Assembly (NCBI GenBank): GCA_964563495.1
Contig: CAZLYK010000055.1
Coordinates: 1 to 30,776, forward strand
Direction: 5' to 3'
DNA: 30,776 nucleotides
Source: CAZLYK01 sp964563495
GTDB taxonomy: Bacteria > Acidobacteriota > Blastocatellia > RBC074
A program made the position numbers and the translations under genes. The notes under the pieces were generated by a model. The model was not told where the DNA came from and made no database searches. It was given only the letters and a program-made list of their open reading frames with translations. Every line of letters begins with the position of its first letter. Position 1 is the stretch's first letter. Shown piece after piece: positions 16,665 to 25,730 of this stretch.

Positions 16665-17897
16665 ATGAAGATTGTAAAAAGATTATTGTCGGTGGTTCTG
16701 TTTTTAGTCATGACGGTCAGTCTGCTCTCGGCCCGGACTCAACAGCCTTCATCGGCGCCGGGCAAGTCGCCCGGTCCAAAAACTTCCGTTCTTAAGCCAA
16801 CCCAAACACCGGCGACAAGCGCAACCAGGAGGAAAGAGGCCGCCCCAGCCGAGAGCCAACAATCGAAACCCGCACCCTCCCCGGCTGAGCTGATCGACCA
16901 GGGGAAATCGTACTATCGATCGATCAGGTTCAAACAGGCTCTGGCCAAGTTTGAAGATGCATTGAAGATCGATCCGGACAATGACGAGGCCCTGGGATTG
17001 GCAGCGGTCACCGCCTTCAGGCTGGATAATCAGCCGCTCTCGCGTGAATATTTTTTGAAACGCGTTGATCTGCCGGAGCAAAAAGAGTCGGTCAAGGCCT
17101 ACTGCTATTATCGAGTGGCTTTGACTTACTGGCGGGAAGCGCACGACATGGTCGGAAAGAACATGAGGATTGTCGAGGGAAGAATCGTTTATCAAGCAAC
17201 CGACCAGTTCGCTTCCGATGCGATCTACAAGATCACCAACGGGCTGGATTTTGTCCAGCGGGCGCTGGCGATCAACGATAATTTTTCCGAAGCCTTCAAT
17301 ATCAGGAATCTGCTCTACGCTGAAGCCGCCTTGGCTGAGACGGATGAAGCGAAGGCGAAAGAGCAGCGGGAACTTTCGATCGAGGCGCTCAGAAAAGCGC
17401 TTGATCTGTCTGAATTGTCGGTTGGAATTAAACGGTCCGAGGCGGCGGATTTCAGCCAGCCGACGATTCGGATTGCCGAGTTTCCGGCGACCAAGGAAGC
17501 AGAGGACAAACTCGACGATCCGATCATGAAGATGATCGAGGGGGGGCGGCCGATCAAACGCGTGCAGCCGGTCTTCCCGAGCGTGCGTCCGCCGAGAAAC
17601 ATTGTCGACCCGAATGACCCTTCGGCAAAAGGCGTCACCCAGGATGGGGGCGCAACCTCGATCGGAGCCGGCCGAGGGGCGCTGACGGCGGCTTATCTTG
17701 CCGGCGCGGTCAAAGTCGAAATCCTGATCTCAACCACCGGCGATGTCGTCTTTGCTCACATTGTCGATGGCCGGTCGGATCTTAATGGTGCGGCGCTGGT
17801 CGCCGCGCGCAGCTGGAAATTCGAGCCGGCCAGGTTCGAGGGCCGCCCCGTCCAGCTGAGCGGCGTGATCACATTCGAATTAAAGCCGCGCCGCTGA
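16665..17897 (+). CDS. Exported TPR and TonB C-terminal-domain protein
   Basis: The 410-residue product has a signal peptide or anchor (KRLLSVVLFLVMTVSLLSA). A Pro/Lys/Ser-rich linker runs to about residue 70. TPR-like helices follow (ELIDQGKSYYRSIRFKQALA, KFEDALKIDPDNDEA), then a middle helical region and a TonB_C-like C-terminus. In that last part VKVEILISTTGDVVFAHIVD and 'SWKFEPARFEGRPVQLSG' match the domain core. I chose the ATG at 16665; a TTG two codons earlier is possible. It closes the nine-gene plus-strand run. This domain order recurs in Acidobacteriota as probable periplasmic scaffolds. It probably does not replace a true TonB. Confidence 0.8.
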   Translation: MKIVKRLLSVVLFLVMTVSLLSARTQQPSSAPGKSPGPKTSVLKPTQTPATSATRRKEAAPAESQQSKPAPSPAELIDQGKSYYRSIRFKQALAKFEDALKIDPDNDEALGLAAVTAFRLDNQPLSREYFLKRVDLPEQKESVKAYCYYRVALTYWREAHDMVGKNMRIVEGRIVYQATDQFASDAIYKITNGLDFVQRALAINDNFSEAFNIRNLLYAEAALAETDEAKAKEQRELSIEALRKALDLSELSVGIKRSEAADFSQPTIRIAEFPATKEAEDKLDDPIMKMIEGGRPIKRVQPVFPSVRPPRNIVDPNDPSAKGVTQDGGATSIGAGRGALTAAYLAGAVKVEILISTTGDVVFAHIVDGRSDLNGAALVAARSWKFEPARFEGRPVQLSGVITFELKPRR

Positions 17898-17915
17898 AAA
17901 TAGCCTGTCTATTTA

Positions 17916-18464
17916 TTATTTCAGCACTCCGATAAAGGGCAGGTTGCGATACCGCTCCCCATAATCGAGACCGTATCCAACCACGAATTTGTCCGGGATC
18001 TCAAACCCGACATAATCCGGGATGACTTCGATCTTGCGCCTCCCGGGTTTGTTGAGTAAGGTTACAATCCTGATCGAGGTCGCCCCGCGTGAGCGGAAGT
18101 TATTGCGAAGATAGCTGAGCGTGAGCCCGGTATCGAGGATGTCTTCGACCAGGATAATGTCACGCCCTTCCAGCGGTTCGTCCAAATCTTTGACGATCTT
18201 GACCTCGCCGGTCGAATTTGTCCCCTTGCCGTAACTGGATACGGCAATGAAATCTATGGTCAGGTTGAGGTTGATCGCCCGCATGAGGTCGCTCATAAAG
18301 ACCATCGCGCCCTTGAGCACACAGATCAGCTCCGGACGACGACCCGCGTAATCGCGTGTTATCTCTCCGCCCATTTCGCGGATTCGTTCCTGCAACCGCT
18401 CCGCCGAAATAAGCACTTCCAGGGTGGGATTTAGAAACTCCGTCACGGCATCCGGTCTGGCCAT
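17916..18464 (-). CDS. hpt: Hypoxanthine(-guanine) phosphoribosyltransferase
   Basis: This 182-residue cytoplasmic enzyme converts hypoxanthine or guanine plus PRPP to IMP or GMP. Its PRPP-binding loop is IILVEDILDTGLTL (103-116). The flexible loop carries SSYGKGTNSTG (76-86). LKGAMVFMSDL (50-60) and the base-recognition segment (PDKFVVGYGLDYGERYRNLP) also match. Length is standard. AAGGAG precedes the ATG at about 12 bases. It is convergent with the end of the nucleoside operon, only 18 bases apart, with a 6-bp palindrome (17898-17914) between. Functionally it completes purine salvage by using bases released by the punA product. Confidence 0.93.
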   Translation of the reverse strand: MARPDAVTEFLNPTLEVLISAERLQERIREMGGEITRDYAGRRPELICVLKGAMVFMSDLMRAINLNLTIDFIAVSSYGKGTNSTGEVKIVKDLDEPLEGRDIILVEDILDTGLTLSYLRNNFRSRGATSIRIVTLLNKPGRRKIEVIPDYVGFEIPDKFVVGYGLDYGERYRNLPFIGVLK

Positions 18465-18582
18465 GCTCTTTTAATCTCCTTAATGTGCCTAAAATGTTGA
18501 TGATAATCCTTGCGGGAGTAGGCAATATATTGGCCTGCACCTTTGGTGTCAATTCGTCGATTTTAAAATCTCGAAATGGAAT

Positions 18583-19761
18583 ATGAATTATAGATTTCCG
18601 CTGATTGAAAAATTACCCCCATATGTTTTCGCCGTGATCAATCAATTAAAGATGGAGGCCCGGCGGCGCGGCGAGGATATCGTCGATCTGGGGATGGGCA
18701 ATCCGGATCTGCCGACGCCCGGTCCGATTGTCGATAAGCTGGTGGAAGCAGCACGTAATCCGCGCAACCATCGATATTCGGCCTCGCGCGGGATCCCCAA
18801 CCTGCGCGTCGAGATCTCGCGATGGTACGAGCGCCGCTACAACGTCGAGATCGATCCCGAGACCGAGGCGATTGCGACGATCGGCGCCAAAGAGGGATTC
18901 TCGCACCTGGTGCTGGCGCTGGTCGAACCCGGTGATCGTGTGATCGTGCCCGATCCGAGTTATCCGATACATTCGTTCGCCGCCACGATTGCCGGATGTG
19001 AATTGATCAAATTGCCGATCAACAATGGCTCGCAGGAGATGATGGATGAGCTGCGCAGGCTCGAATATCCTCGGTCTCAGCAGCCGAAGCTGCTGGTCCT
19101 CTCTTTCCCGCACAATCCGACGACGGTCTGTGTCGAAAAAGAATTTTTTGAAGAGGCGGTGGCGTTGGCGCGCGAGCGCGGATATTTGATCATCCACGAT
19201 CTGGCCTACGCCGATCTGGTCTTTGACGGTGATAAAGCGCCGAGTATCTTTGAGGTTCCCGGCGCAAAAGACGTCGCGGTCGAGATGTATTCCATGTCCA
19301 AGAGCTATTCGATGGCCGGCTGGCGGGTCGGATTCTGTGTCGGGAATCGCCAGGCCATTGCGGCGCTGACCCGGCTCAAGAGCTATCTCGATTACGGTAT
19401 CTTCCAGCCGATTCAGATTGCCGGAATCATCGCCTTGCGCGATTGTGATGACCTGGTCCCTGAGATCGTCGAAGTCTATCGCAAACGCAGAGATACACTG
19501 ATCAAAGGACTGGCGTCGGCCGGCTGGAATGTTCCGTCACCGAGAGGCACGATGTTTGTCTGGGCAAAAATTCCGGACCCCTACGCCAGGCGGGGCTCGC
19601 TCGAATTCGCCAAGCATTTAATCAGGCATGCCGGTGTCGCCGTCTCTCCCGGGATTGGATTTGGAGAGCGTGGAGAAGGGTATGTCCGGTTTGCTCTGGT
19701 CGAGAACGAGCACCGGATCGCCCAGGCGATCCGCGGCATCAAGTCGTGCCTGAATGACTGA
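18583..19761 (+). CDS. alaC: Class I PLP aminotransferase (AlaC-like)
   Basis: The 392-residue fold-type I enzyme carries the PLP lysine K240 in YSMSKSYSMAGWRVGF. Cofactor contacts are N178 (FPHNPT), D206 and Y209 (HDLAYADL). The N-terminal motif VDLGMGNPDLPTPGPIV (34-50) and the C-terminal arginine region (GYVRFALVENEHRI) complete the family pattern. The sequence looks closest to the AlaC/glutamate-pyruvate transaminase branch. LL-diaminopimelate aminotransferase is the main alternative, and the symbol is therefore tentative. No strong Shine-Dalgarno is visible. It diverges from hpt across 118 bases that must hold both promoters and is followed 19 bases later by the rpiB-like gene, implying co-transcription. 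Confidence 0.85.
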   Translation: MNYRFPLIEKLPPYVFAVINQLKMEARRRGEDIVDLGMGNPDLPTPGPIVDKLVEAARNPRNHRYSASRGIPNLRVEISRWYERRYNVEIDPETEAIATIGAKEGFSHLVLALVEPGDRVIVPDPSYPIHSFAATIAGCELIKLPINNGSQEMMDELRRLEYPRSQQPKLLVLSFPHNPTTVCVEKEFFEEAVALARERGYLIIHDLAYADLVFDGDKAPSIFEVPGAKDVAVEMYSMSKSYSMAGWRVGFCVGNRQAIAALTRLKSYLDYGIFQPIQIAGIIALRDCDDLVPEIVEVYRKRRDTLIKGLASAGWNVPSPRGTMFVWAKIPDPYARRGSLEFAKHLIRHAGVAVSPGIGFGERGEGYVRFALVENEHRIAQAIRGIKSCLND

Positions 19762-19780
19762 GTCCTGAGAGGAATCGATT

Positions 19781-20518
19781 GTGAGCGATAGTCGGAACAA
19801 AGACCGCGAAGAGATCAGGCATCTGGTCCGTGAGGCGCTGGAGCAGCAGATCGCCGGCCAATCGACCGGTGGCGGCGGTGATTCGCCGGAAACTATCGAT
19901 GAATCGGCAAAGACCGTGATCACCGAGGCCGATCTGCACGGAGCGCCCGAGGGCGCCCGCCTGCTCATTCGCGGTGAGGCGATCATCACCCCATCCGCCT
20001 CGGACTTGATCCGCGAGCGCCGGATAGAGATCAGATATCGGACTGCCCGCGCCACAGCCGGGAAGCAGCGTTTGATCGCCGTCGGATCCGACCACGGCGG
20101 CTACGAGATGAAAGAACAGCTCAAAAAATATCTGGACGAATTGGGCTATCGTTATCGCGATTGCGGAACCTATTCGAGCGAAGCGGTTGATTACCCGGAT
20201 TACGCTCACACCGTCGCGAGGACCGTTTCCGACGGAGCCTGTCAGCTCGGCATAATCATTGACGGCGCCGGCATCGGCTCTTGTATGACGGCTAACAAAG
20301 TTCCCGGCGTCCGCGCGGCGATGTGCTACGACGAAGCGACCGCACGCAACAGCCGAGAGCACAACTATGCCAACGTCCTCACGCTCGGCGGGCGCATGAT
20401 CTCGCTCGATGCCATGCGCCTTGTGGTCAGAACCTGGCTCTCAACGCCCGAAGGTGAAGAGAGGCACGGTAAACGCGTCGCCAAGATCATGGCGATCGAA
20501 AAACAGTACCTGCGCTAA
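19781..20518 (+). CDS. rpiB: RpiB/LacAB-type sugar-phosphate isomerase with N-terminal extension
   Basis: The C-terminal ~150 residues (from about 97) are an RpiB-family domain that would interconvert ribose-5-P and ribulose-5-P. Marks are IAVGSDHGGYEMKEQL, 'VDYPDYA', IDGAGIGSCMTANKVPGVRA and SREHNYANVLTLGGRM. The usual catalytic 'CGTGIG' Cys is an Asp here (D161), with a Cys nearby at 168, so the chemistry may differ. An extra ~95 residues precede the domain, including VITEADLHG…ITPSASDLIRERRIEI. This recalls the N-termini of EutT-type adenosyltransferases and some microcompartment-linked enzymes. Start is GTG after GAGAGGA. It could process ribose from nucleosides. Function is probable; substrate is uncertain. 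Confidence 0.82.
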   Translation: MSDSRNKDREEIRHLVREALEQQIAGQSTGGGGDSPETIDESAKTVITEADLHGAPEGARLLIRGEAIITPSASDLIRERRIEIRYRTARATAGKQRLIAVGSDHGGYEMKEQLKKYLDELGYRYRDCGTYSSEAVDYPDYAHTVARTVSDGACQLGIIIDGAGIGSCMTANKVPGVRAAMCYDEATARNSREHNYANVLTLGGRMISLDAMRLVVRTWLSTPEGEERHGKRVAKIMAIEKQYLR

Positions 20519-20521
20519 ACT

Positions 20522-21730
20522 TTAAGTTCCGGGCGTTCGCTGAGGCTCGGCTTCGGTTTTGATAACGTGGGGGATGGTCGAAGCGATGATTACTCCGATC
20601 GAGAAGAAGACTCCGCCGATCCACCCCAGCCAGTGCGGATGAAGCGCGATAATCCACCCGCCGATAATTGGGGCGATAATCCGAGTGAAGCTCTCGATCG
20701 AGGTAACTGCGCCAAGCACTCCGCCGCGGCGATACGGAGGCGCAGTTTGCGTGATGAGGCTCGTTAATGACGGGCGGGCTATCCCATGGCCAAATGAGAA
20801 GAGGATCGCGACAAAGATCAGTTTCCACCAGACATCGACCGCGACAATGTAAAACAGCCCGCAGGCGCTGGCGATCAGGCCGATGAGCAGGGCTCTGTTA
20901 TCGCCGACTCTTTTGACCAATGGCCCAATCACTCCGCCCTGCCAGACGATCCCGAGAAAACCTACAAACCCGAGGAAGTACCCGGCTTGCTCAGCAGTCA
21001 GGTGGAGCTGCCGGTCGGCAAAAAGCGCAAACATGGTGACGTAGAGTGCAAACGGCAGCGACATAAAGAAGAAGACCATCAACAACCGTCGCAGGTCGTG
21101 AATGCCCAGATAATCAAACACCCTGGTGTAGAGCGCCAGACCCGACGGGCGCGTCTCATCGCGCTCATGTTGTGTCTCGGGCAGCAGGAACGTCGTCGCC
21201 ATGATGCTGGCAAACGAAAGCGTCGCGGCGGCGTATGCCGGGACATCGTAGCCAAACCTGGATAGAAACCCTCCGAGCGTCGGCCCGATCAGGAAACCCA
21301 ATCCGAACGAGACGCCGATGATCATACCGAAATTCCTCGCGCGTTCTTCAGGCTTGGTGATATCGCTGATGTAAGCCTGTGCAACTGTCAAATTGCCGCC
21401 GGAGATACCATCGATAATTCTCGCGACAAAGAGCCAGGTCAGCGGCTGCGGCAGATGCAGCGCCACTCCCATGAGGATAAAGCCCAGGCAAGAGCCGATT
21501 TGACTGTAGAGCAGAATCGGCCTGCGGCCATACCGGTCACTCCAATGGCCGAGAATCGGCGCAGCCAGAAACTGGCAGAGCGAATAAGAAGCAATCAGCA
21601 GCCCGATCATCTGCGCCGAAGCGCCCAACCCGCCGGCATAATACGGCAGGAGCGGCAGGATGATGCTGAAACCCAGTAGATCGACAAAGACCACGATAAA
21701 GATTGGAATTAATCGCTTATCAGTGAGCAT
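20522..21730 (-). CDS. MFS drug/efflux-type transporter (TetA-like)
   Basis: The product (402 residues from the ATG at 21730) is a 12-segment major facilitator superfamily protein. It starts LTDKRLIPIFIVVFVDLLGF and carries motif A, GHWSDRYGRRPILL, between helices 2 and 3. Motif B follows (ARIIDGISGGNLTVAQAYIS), and the antiporter motif C appears as GVSFGLGFLIGPTLGG. This is the layout of TetA/Bcr-type drug:proton antiporters; the substrate cannot be read. I chose 21730 because homologues begin there; the frame opens at 21751, only five bases from a giant palindrome. Its stop is three bases from the convergent rpiB stop. Confidence 0.88.
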   Translation of the reverse strand: MLTDKRLIPIFIVVFVDLLGFSIILPLLPYYAGGLGASAQMIGLLIASYSLCQFLAAPILGHWSDRYGRRPILLYSQIGSCLGFILMGVALHLPQPLTWLFVARIIDGISGGNLTVAQAYISDITKPEERARNFGMIIGVSFGLGFLIGPTLGGFLSRFGYDVPAYAAATLSFASIMATTFLLPETQHERDETRPSGLALYTRVFDYLGIHDLRRLLMVFFFMSLPFALYVTMFALFADRQLHLTAEQAGYFLGFVGFLGIVWQGGVIGPLVKRVGDNRALLIGLIASACGLFYIVAVDVWWKLIFVAILFSFGHGIARPSLTSLITQTAPPYRRGGVLGAVTSIESFTRIIAPIIGGWIIALHPHWLGWIGGVFFSIGVIIASTIPHVIKTEAEPQRTPGT

Positions 21731-21756
21731 AAACACGGGGCAGTCTAGCATCTGGG

Positions 21757-21880
21757 TAAAGAAAAAAATAGACAGGCTTAACAGGATTTCAACCGGATTA
21801 AACAGGATGTTTTTCTGCCTTGTCTTTGATCCTGTTTAATCCGGTTGAAATCCTGTTAAGCCTGTCTATTTTTTTCTTTA
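21757..21880. repeat. ACAGGATT-family palindrome, copy 3: perfect 52-bp arms, 20-nt loop
   Basis: Arms at 21757-21808 and 21829-21880 are perfect reverse complements over 52 bases; the loop is 21809-21828 (T-run, then CTGCCTTGTCTTTG). Each arm is built from ACAGG-type subrepeats: GACAGGCTTAACAGGATTTC then CCGGATTAAACAGGAT. The right arm includes the stop codon of the TonB-dependent receptor. The left arm ends just before the MFS start. Transcribed RNA would fold into a very stable hairpin flanked by an A-run and a U-run, so it should limit read-through from the receptor into the MFS gene. Confidence 0.95.
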
Positions 21881-24502
21881 GAAGCTGAATCGCATCCCGG
21901 TCTCGAGCCTGCGGCCGGGTAATGAGGCGGTCGCTCGACCGAAGAATGGCGAGGTCTGCACACCGGAGAATCCGATCAGGTTGGTGGTGTTGAATAGGTT
22001 GGTCGCCTGGATAAAAAATTCAGTGCGGAAACGTTTGCTGTTTGCGCCGGGCATAGAGCCGATAGAGCCGAGCAGGTCGCCGGCGTCTCCGCCGCGGATA
22101 ACGCGAATCTGTGGCCCGGCCGGGCCCTGAGTCTCAGGCGGTTTGCCGAATCCGAAACCCCAGCTCAATCGCATGTTCAGATCCCAACGACCCGCGCCCC
22201 TCGCGCTATTGCGAGTCCTCCCCACCGGTCGATCATTGACGATCGAATCCGCGTTGTTGTCAAAACCGGTCGTCAGGTTATACGGCTGAGCGCTGCTGCT
22301 CTGAAAGATCGTCCCGAGTCTGATCTCCCTGAACAAAGTCAGATTTGAGATAAGCAAGAATCGATGCCGTATATCCTGCAAGGATGGTCCGCGCTCTGCT
22401 CGCAGATCGAAATTGTCTGCCGGAAGGCTCAGGGGGCTGTCGGTTTCGTTCGTCGTTTTGGAGTAGACATAGTTTGCGCCAAAGAAGAAACGACCGGGCT
22501 TCATCCAATTGAGGTTGATCATCATGGTGTGATTGAACGAGTTTGCCGAGGACTCAATCTGGGTGATGTTGCCGGACGCCGGATCCGGACGCCCGTCACC
22601 CGGTATCGGCGCATTGAGATTGCGTCCGCGAAGCTGGTGCACTCCACGGCGATAAAAGTACTGCGACATCAACCGCAGCCCCGCCGGCAGTTCCTGCTGT
22701 AGACCGATCGAAGCCTGCTCGAGATAGGGCATTTTCAAAGCAGGATCTACCCGAATCAGGCTTGATGGAAGCGTGATCGGAGTTCCTCCCGAGAGCGGGT
22801 CGGGGAAGCCGGGGTTGAGCACGATCAGGTCGCTCTGCTGCTGCCCGTTAACTCTCAAAGCCTGCTCATAAGTTTCCGAGGCAAACCAGTCATAAAAGAT
22901 ACCGGCTCCACCTCGAATCGTCGTTTTACCGTTTTTGAAAGGCGACCAGGCGAAACCCAGGCGGGGCGAGAAATTGTTCGGGGCATCGAGGTTGCTTTGC
23001 CACTCGTGCCGCAGCCCGAAATTGAGTGTCAGGTTTTTCCGCACGCGCCAGTCATCCTGCGCATACCATCCCAATTGTAATTGATCGAAATCGACTCTCC
23101 CTTCGCCGCTGCGCCGGGTGTAAGTCGCCGGTCTTCCGGCGAGAAAAGCGTCGAGGCTGGAGAAGATGAACGAGCCGTTCTGGTTGCGCAGCTCGTTGCT
23201 CTGTATTTGCGTGGCCTCGAATAAGACGCCCGCCCGCATCAGATGTTTCCTGACGGCGAAATCCAGATTGTCGGCAAACTCGAATTCGCGGACACGACGC
23301 GAGCTGTTGAGCTGTGCGCCTCCTCGATTAAAGGCATTGAGCACCTGCACCGTTTGCGCATTTGAAAGCGACTCGATCTCCAAATCCCGCCAGGTCGCCT
23401 GGAAGCGAAATTCGTTGAACAGTTTTTTTCCAATCGACCCCGAATCGGCCAGGCGCAGCAAGTGCTCGGCCGAATCGGTTGTGTAACCGCGTTCGGGGAA
23501 GTCGAAGTTCCCAACCCCGTTGTTGTCGCGTCGTGTCGCGTTGCGCTGGTATTCGATACGTCCGGTGTGCGCCGGCGTGAGCGAGTGTTCCAGTCGCGCC
23601 GTCAGGTTGAGCATCCGCCAGGGTTGTCTGATCTGATCGAAGAAGTTACCGGTCGGCAGGGCTGCGACCAGCGTTCTGGCTTCATAGGAGTTTTGGCCAT
23701 CGGCCGATAAAAAGAGGGAAGCGCGATTCTTCCAGACGGGCCCCCCGAGGTCGAAGCCGAAGCGCCGGTTCTGCTCCGGTGCGCGATTGGGCGCAAATGC
23801 ATTACGCGCATTGAGCGACTCGTCCCGAAAGCCGAAGTTGAAGCTGCCGTGCCATGTGTCAATCCCCGGCTTGGTCAGGATATCGACACTCATGAATGAC
23901 GATTCATGATTTTCGGCGGCATAGGCGTTGGTCCGAAAACGAATCTCCCGAATCTGATTTTTGGGTGGTAGTTTTCCGCCGCGAAATCCGTTGACGCGAA
24001 ATGTCGCGCCCGGCCCGGCCATCTGCCTGATCGCCTCTTCGAACTCCTCCGGGTCGTCGGGCAATTGAGCGATCTGCTCGGGTGTCAGGACCTGAGTGAA
24101 AGCATCTCCGCGCGGATCGGTGTTGGCCTCGCGCTTGTCCCGCCCGATCATGACCTCTTCCTGTAGACCGGCAATCTCGAGCTTGACTTCAATCTGATTA
24201 GCGCCGGGGCGAATTGTGAGATCGTTCAAATCGCGCGTTGTAAAGCCTTCGGCCTCTACCCGCAAGTTTAACTGGCCGGCGCCGAGGTTACTGAAGGTCG
24301 CCTCTCCCGTGCCGTTGGTTGCCGTCGACGTTTTATTGATCGTGACACGCGCTTTTGGTATGGCCGCTCCGGTCGGGTCTACGACGGTCACTCGCAGGCT
24401 CGACTCACCGCTTCTTTTCGATTGTCCGAATCCCATGCTAAAGATCGCGCCGGTAATCAAGATCAGGCACAAGATCTGAAATGTTATCCTTTGCCGCTTC
24501 AT
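21878..24502 (-). CDS. TonB-dependent outer-membrane receptor, Oar-like
   Basis: The 874-residue protein has a signal peptide (FQILCLILITGAIFSMGFGQ). A carboxypeptidase-regulatory-like beta domain follows at about residues 35-110 (LRVTVVDPTGAAIPKARVTI). A plug region lies at about 125-230 (FRVNGFRGG…SFMSVDILTKPG), then a long beta-barrel ending in RFSF, the terminal Phe expected of outer-membrane barrels. Such receptors import large ligands with TonB energy. The ligand is unknown; Oar-like receptors in Acidobacteriota are often linked to polymers or peptides. Start at 24502 has AGAGGGAAGGA upstream; the frame opens earlier at 24535. A serine hydrolase gene lies 53 bases upstream on the same strand. 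Confidence 0.92.
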   Translation of the reverse strand: MKRQRITFQILCLILITGAIFSMGFGQSKRSGESSLRVTVVDPTGAAIPKARVTINKTSTATNGTGEATFSNLGAGQLNLRVEAEGFTTRDLNDLTIRPGANQIEVKLEIAGLQEEVMIGRDKREANTDPRGDAFTQVLTPEQIAQLPDDPEEFEEAIRQMAGPGATFRVNGFRGGKLPPKNQIREIRFRTNAYAAENHESSFMSVDILTKPGIDTWHGSFNFGFRDESLNARNAFAPNRAPEQNRRFGFDLGGPVWKNRASLFLSADGQNSYEARTLVAALPTGNFFDQIRQPWRMLNLTARLEHSLTPAHTGRIEYQRNATRRDNNGVGNFDFPERGYTTDSAEHLLRLADSGSIGKKLFNEFRFQATWRDLEIESLSNAQTVQVLNAFNRGGAQLNSSRRVREFEFADNLDFAVRKHLMRAGVLFEATQIQSNELRNQNGSFIFSSLDAFLAGRPATYTRRSGEGRVDFDQLQLGWYAQDDWRVRKNLTLNFGLRHEWQSNLDAPNNFSPRLGFAWSPFKNGKTTIRGGAGIFYDWFASETYEQALRVNGQQQSDLIVLNPGFPDPLSGGTPITLPSSLIRVDPALKMPYLEQASIGLQQELPAGLRLMSQYFYRRGVHQLRGRNLNAPIPGDGRPDPASGNITQIESSANSFNHTMMINLNWMKPGRFFFGANYVYSKTTNETDSPLSLPADNFDLRAERGPSLQDIRHRFLLISNLTLFREIRLGTIFQSSSAQPYNLTTGFDNNADSIVNDRPVGRTRNSARGAGRWDLNMRLSWGFGFGKPPETQGPAGPQIRVIRGGDAGDLLGSIGSMPGANSKRFRTEFFIQATNLFNTTNLIGFSGVQTSPFFGRATASLPGRRLETGMRFSF

Positions 24503-24555
24503 TCCTTCCCTCTCCTTATTTATAGCAAGTTTCACATTTGTGCGACCGCGTCCTT

Positions 24556-25674
24556 TTATCTTATCGATTTCATGATCTGCTCAGCCACATTCTCTGCGCT
24601 CGGCGGATCAAGGTTTGAGAGCACGATTACGGTGTAGCCGCGATCCAGATCTAACTCCAAGGCGGCATTTATCCCTGGCGCTCCGCCAGCCCATCCGATC
24701 CCACCCCTGCCGCGTGACGGCTGAGATGAGGCCGGTTTGCCGGTTCCAGAATTCCGGGTAGGCTTTTCGCCGCCCATCACCCATCGCGTGAATTCCGGAG
24801 AGAGAAATTTGTTCCGGGTCAAAGCGAGCGAGAACCTCAACAGATCATCGACCGTTGAATAACCGCCGCCGGCCGAGCTGCCCCGGGCGGGCCTGGTGTA
24901 AATGTTGCTGACCAGCACTGCCCCCTGGTCGCTGCGGCGAGTGTATCCGGTCGCCAGATTCGGCACGATCGCGTCGGCCTCATATGAGTCTGTCTCACTC
25001 ATCTCCGCTGGCCTGAAGAGATGCTCTCTCACATAATCGTAATAGGTTTGCCCCGTCACCTTTTCTATGATCGCTCCGAGCACGATGTAGCCGCCGTTCG
25101 AATACCTGCGGCTGCTGCCGGGTTCGAACAAAAGCGGTTGATCGGCGAAGAGCGCCAGATAATCATTGATCGTTCGCAACCGGTTTTTCGGCATGGCTTC
25201 ATATTTTTGACCGAAGAAATCGCCGATGCCCGATTGCATCTTGATCAGATGTTCGATCGTTACCTTCTCGGCTGCCTGCCTGTTCGGATAATCGGGGAGA
25301 TGTTTGCCGATTGTGTCATCGAGCGAGATCTTGCCGGCTTCGATCAATTGTCCAATTGCGAGATGGGTGAATATCTTGTTGATTGAGCCGAGATTGAATT
25401 TGGTGTCGATCCGATTGGGCGTCTTGTCTTGCCGGTTGGCAAGCCCGAGAGCGCGCTGATAGACGGGGCTGCCGTCTTTGGCGATCAGCACCGCTCCCGA
25501 AAAACTGTCATCCGCCAGCCGGCGATCGAGCATCGTATCCAGCTCTTTGGCCAATTCGGATTCGCTCATCTTCTTGGCCGGCGCGGCCGGCTCAGAAGGC
25601 ACTTGAGCGAAACCTGCCAGGTTGATAAGCAGGGCGAATCCCGCCAGACGACCGATCAAAGATTGAATTTTCAT
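24556..25674 (-). CDS. Exported class C beta-lactamase-like serine hydrolase
   Basis: The 372-residue protein has a signal peptide (MKIQSLIGRLAGFALLINLA, cleavage near GFAQ). Its penicillin-binding/esterase fold shows the SXXK catalytic motif SINK (S97, K100) and the second motif YSN (191-193). The third motif, usually HTG or KTG, appears as WAGG in GGIGWAGGAPG. That departure favours an esterase, peptidase or D-aminopeptidase role over true beta-lactamase activity. The ATG at 25674 has GAAGGG upstream; an in-frame GTG at 25689 adds five residues. It precedes the TonB receptor on the same strand, so the two may be co-transcribed and process or import the same compound. That link is inference. 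Confidence 0.88.
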   Translation of the reverse strand: MKIQSLIGRLAGFALLINLAGFAQVPSEPAAPAKKMSESELAKELDTMLDRRLADDSFSGAVLIAKDGSPVYQRALGLANRQDKTPNRIDTKFNLGSINKIFTHLAIGQLIEAGKISLDDTIGKHLPDYPNRQAAEKVTIEHLIKMQSGIGDFFGQKYEAMPKNRLRTINDYLALFADQPLLFEPGSSRRYSNGGYIVLGAIIEKVTGQTYYDYVREHLFRPAEMSETDSYEADAIVPNLATGYTRRSDQGAVLVSNIYTRPARGSSAGGGYSTVDDLLRFSLALTRNKFLSPEFTRWVMGGEKPTRNSGTGKPASSQPSRGRGGIGWAGGAPGINAALELDLDRGYTVIVLSNLDPPSAENVAEQIMKSIR

Positions 25675-25730
25675 GTCGAGACCCTTCACTGTTTTAAATC
25701 AAGTTTCCCGCCCGCAGCCGGGAGTTTTAT

